Origin: Ilumatobacter sp.
GTDB lineage: Bacteria; Actinomycetota; Acidimicrobiia; Acidimicrobiales; Ilumatobacteraceae
Length of the DNA stretch: 6,203 bases
NCBI GenBank assembly: GCA_029263275.1
Contig: JAJCXU010000644.1
Span: 1 to 6,203, forward strand
Direction: 5' to 3'
Of this stretch, positions 4,604 through 6,203 are shown piece by piece (positions within the stretch are counted from its first letter, which is position 1; every line of letters starts with the position of its first letter). The notes below the pieces were generated by a model. The model worked only from the letters and a program-made list of their open reading frames with translations. It was not told where the DNA came from and searched no databases. Made by a program: the position numbers and the translations under genes.

Positions 4604-6203
4604 ATGCGGCGCTCACAAGACCTTCCGGTCGATCGTCCACGGAGGCGTATCAGCGGCCGTGGCGTCCTCATCACCCTCGGCGGACTGTTCATGTTCGTCC
4701 TCATCTTCGGGCGTGCCATCGCGCGGTTCTACGTCGACTACCTGTGGCACGACGCGCTCGACCGTGGTGACGTTTTCTGGGGTGTGATCGGCGCCAAGTT
4801 CACCCTGTTCGGTCTGTTCTTCCTCGTCTTCCTGCTGCTCGCGTTCGGCAACCTGTTCATCGCCGATCGAGCCGCACCGACGTCGTTCCCAGCCAACGTC
4901 CATCCGTACGTCGAGCGGTTCCACGAGGTGTTCGGCCAGCGGCTGCGTCTCGTGCGCTACGCGTCCGCGTTCGTGATGGCGATCGTCGTTGCGCTCCCGG
5001 CAGTGGCGCAGTGGCAGTCATGGCTGTTGTTCCGCAATTCGAAGTCGTTCGGCATCAACGACCCCCAATTCGGCGCCGACGTGGGGTTCTACGTCTTCCA
5101 GTTGCCGTTCCTGACGTTCCTGCTCGACTGGATGTTCGTCGCCGTCATTCTCGTGTTGATGTTCACGGCAGCGGCCCACATCCTCAACGGCGGTGTCGTG
5201 TTCGTCTCGCCGGTACCGGCGGTGCGCAATGCCACCAAGGCCCACATTGCGGTGCTGCTCGCGGTGCTCGCCGTCCTCAAGGCCGGCGACTACTGGCTCG
5301 ATCGCTACGAACTCACCAACAGCACCCGGGGCATCGTCGACGGGGCAACGTACTCAGTCGTCAAGGCGCAGATCCCGGCGATCATGCTGCTCATCCTCAT
5401 CGCGCTGCTCACCGCCGGGCTCTACCTGTCGGTGATCAAGACCAACTCATGGCGACTTCCATTGCTCGCCTCAGCGTTGTGGCTGATCGTGTCCATCATC
5501 GGGGGCGTGATCTACCCCGCGGTGGTCCAATCACTCGTCGTCAACCCCAACCAGGAGTCACGCGAGCAGGTCTACATCGGCCGCAATGTCGAGGCGACTC
5601 GGGCGGCGCTCGGACTCACCGGCGTGGATGTGCGAGAGGTGCAGTTCGGAACGCTCACGGCCAGTGAGGTCGAAGCGGACCTCGAACCGCTGGGCAATGT
5701 GCGACTGCTCAATCCCACGGAGATGGAGACACGCTTCCTGGTTGACCGTGGCGAGGTCGCTGGCCTGAGCATCGAGGATCTCGATGTCGACCGCTACCCG
5801 CTTGATGGCGACACGGAACAGGTGCTGGTTGCGGCACGTGAACTCGATCTCAGCGGCATCAGCAACATCGGCTGGCAGGGTCGACACTTGATCAACACGC
5901 GTGGTTGCGGGCTGGTCTTGGCGCCGACGAGCAAGGTGCAAGCGAACCAACGCCCCGACTACCAAACCATTGAACTCGAGCGGCCGGAGTTGTACTTCAG
6001 TCCCACGCTCAGCGGCTACGGCATCGCCAACACGGGCTCCACGGAGCGCGAGTGCGACGAGCCGCACACGTACGAGGGCGATCAGGGCGTGCGCATGAAC
6101 TCGCTGGCTCGTCGTGGCGCCTTTGCGTTGGCGTTCCTCGACTACAACATCATTGGGTCGGGTGCCATCGAGGATGACTCGCAGATGCTGTGGGTGCGTG
6201 GTG
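4604..6203 (+). CDS. UPF0182 family membrane protein (3' partial)
   Basis: This open frame runs from ATG 4604 to the window edge (533 complete codons) with no stop, so the C-terminus is missing; family members are usually about 900-1000 residues. Seven transmembrane helices are visible at about residues 20-41, 60-86, 117-137, 165-190, 213-231, 257-278 and 285-313, after a basic N-terminus (RPRRRISGRG). A large, probably extracytoplasmic domain follows. Family hallmarks are DPQFG (153-157), FYVFQLPF (162-169), KAGDYWLDRYEL (226-237), IYPAVVQ (303-309), RNVEATRAALGL (327-338), DVDRYPLDG, and R427-H428-L...G434-C435-G436 matching the usual NRHLxYTHGYG segment. In that last stretch the usual H-G-Y-G is R-G-C-G here. 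The start lies 11 bp after the DivIVA gene. In mycobacteria the UPF0182 gene directly follows the PDZ protease gene. The biochemical function of the family is not established. Confidence 0.93.
   Translation, partial: MRRSQDLPVDRPRRRISGRGVLITLGGLFMFVLIFGRAIARFYVDYLWHDALDRGDVFWGVIGAKFTLFGLFFLVFLLLAFGNLFIADRAAPTSFPANVHPYVERFHEVFGQRLRLVRYASAFVMAIVVALPAVAQWQSWLLFRNSKSFGINDPQFGADVGFYVFQLPFLTFLLDWMFVAVILVLMFTAAAHILNGGVVFVSPVPAVRNATKAHIAVLLAVLAVLKAGDYWLDRYELTNSTRGIVDGATYSVVKAQIPAIMLLILIALLTAGLYLSVIKTNSWRLPLLASALWLIVSIIGGVIYPAVVQSLVVNPNQESREQVYIGRNVEATRAALGLTGVDVREVQFGTLTASEVEADLEPLGNVRLLNPTEMETRFLVDRGEVAGLSIEDLDVDRYPLDGDTEQVLVAARELDLSGISNIGWQGRHLINTRGCGLVLAPTSKVQANQRPDYQTIELERPELYFSPTLSGYGIANTGSTERECDEPHTYEGDQGVRMNSLARRGAFALAFLDYNIIGSGAIEDDSQMLWVRG

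Noticed and set aside
3110..4640. Long Ser-rich and Val/Gly-rich minus-strand open frames opposite the DivIVA-domain gene (3110-4099 and 3603-4640)
   Set aside because: They are explained by GAY/GCC codon repetition of the acidic linker read on the other strand; the Ser/Ala runs are artefacts.
5011..6098. Plus- and minus-strand frames within the UPF0182 gene (for example 5011-5667 and 5558-6067)
   Set aside because: The frame starting at 4604 carries the family motifs through the whole interval, so the others are shadows.

Overview
This is a GC-rich chromosomal segment (roughly two-thirds G+C by eye) with dense, tightly packed protein-coding genes. No RNA genes, mobile elements, CRISPR arrays or large repeats are visible. 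The pairing of a YlbL-type PDZ/Lon-like protease with a UPF0182 membrane protein is a well-known actinobacterial arrangement (compare Rv3194c-Rv3193c in Mycobacterium tuberculosis). With the DivIVA-domain gene between them and leaderless-looking starts (TAnnnT a few bases before ATG), this points to an actinobacterium. A deep branch such as the Acidimicrobiia (Ilumatobacter-like) is my best guess, but it is an inference.

Layout. Bases 2-415 (+) hold the 3' part of a GNAT acetyltransferase whose true start lies before the window. It converges, with 6 bp between stops, on a minus-strand pair: a HEAT-repeat protein (422-1009) and a small membrane protein (1006-1293, possibly longer). These two are joined by a 4-base GTGA stop/start overlap, so they form an operon. 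Only about 25 bp upstream and divergent starts the plus-strand series: a membrane-anchored PDZ/Lon-like serine protease (1319-2560), a 651-residue protein with an N-terminal DivIVA domain (2637-4592), and the first 533 codons of a UPF0182 membrane protein (4604 to the window edge). The UPF0182 frame has no stop within the window.

Functional reading. The protease and UPF0182 proteins are both envelope proteins, and the DivIVA domain usually places a protein at curved membrane or the division site. The plus-strand set may therefore act at the cell envelope, but nothing in the sequence gives a specific pathway. The most unusual gene is the DivIVA protein. It runs from a DivIVA domain through a long coiled coil and a very acidic linker to a helical C-terminal region. 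That region ends in a C-x2-C ... H-P-G-C-R-C module resembling the C-terminus of phage Mu gpF / SPP1 gp7 head-morphogenesis proteins. A phage-like module on a cell-pole/division-type scaffold, sitting inside a conserved envelope gene pair, is the best candidate here for something undescribed.
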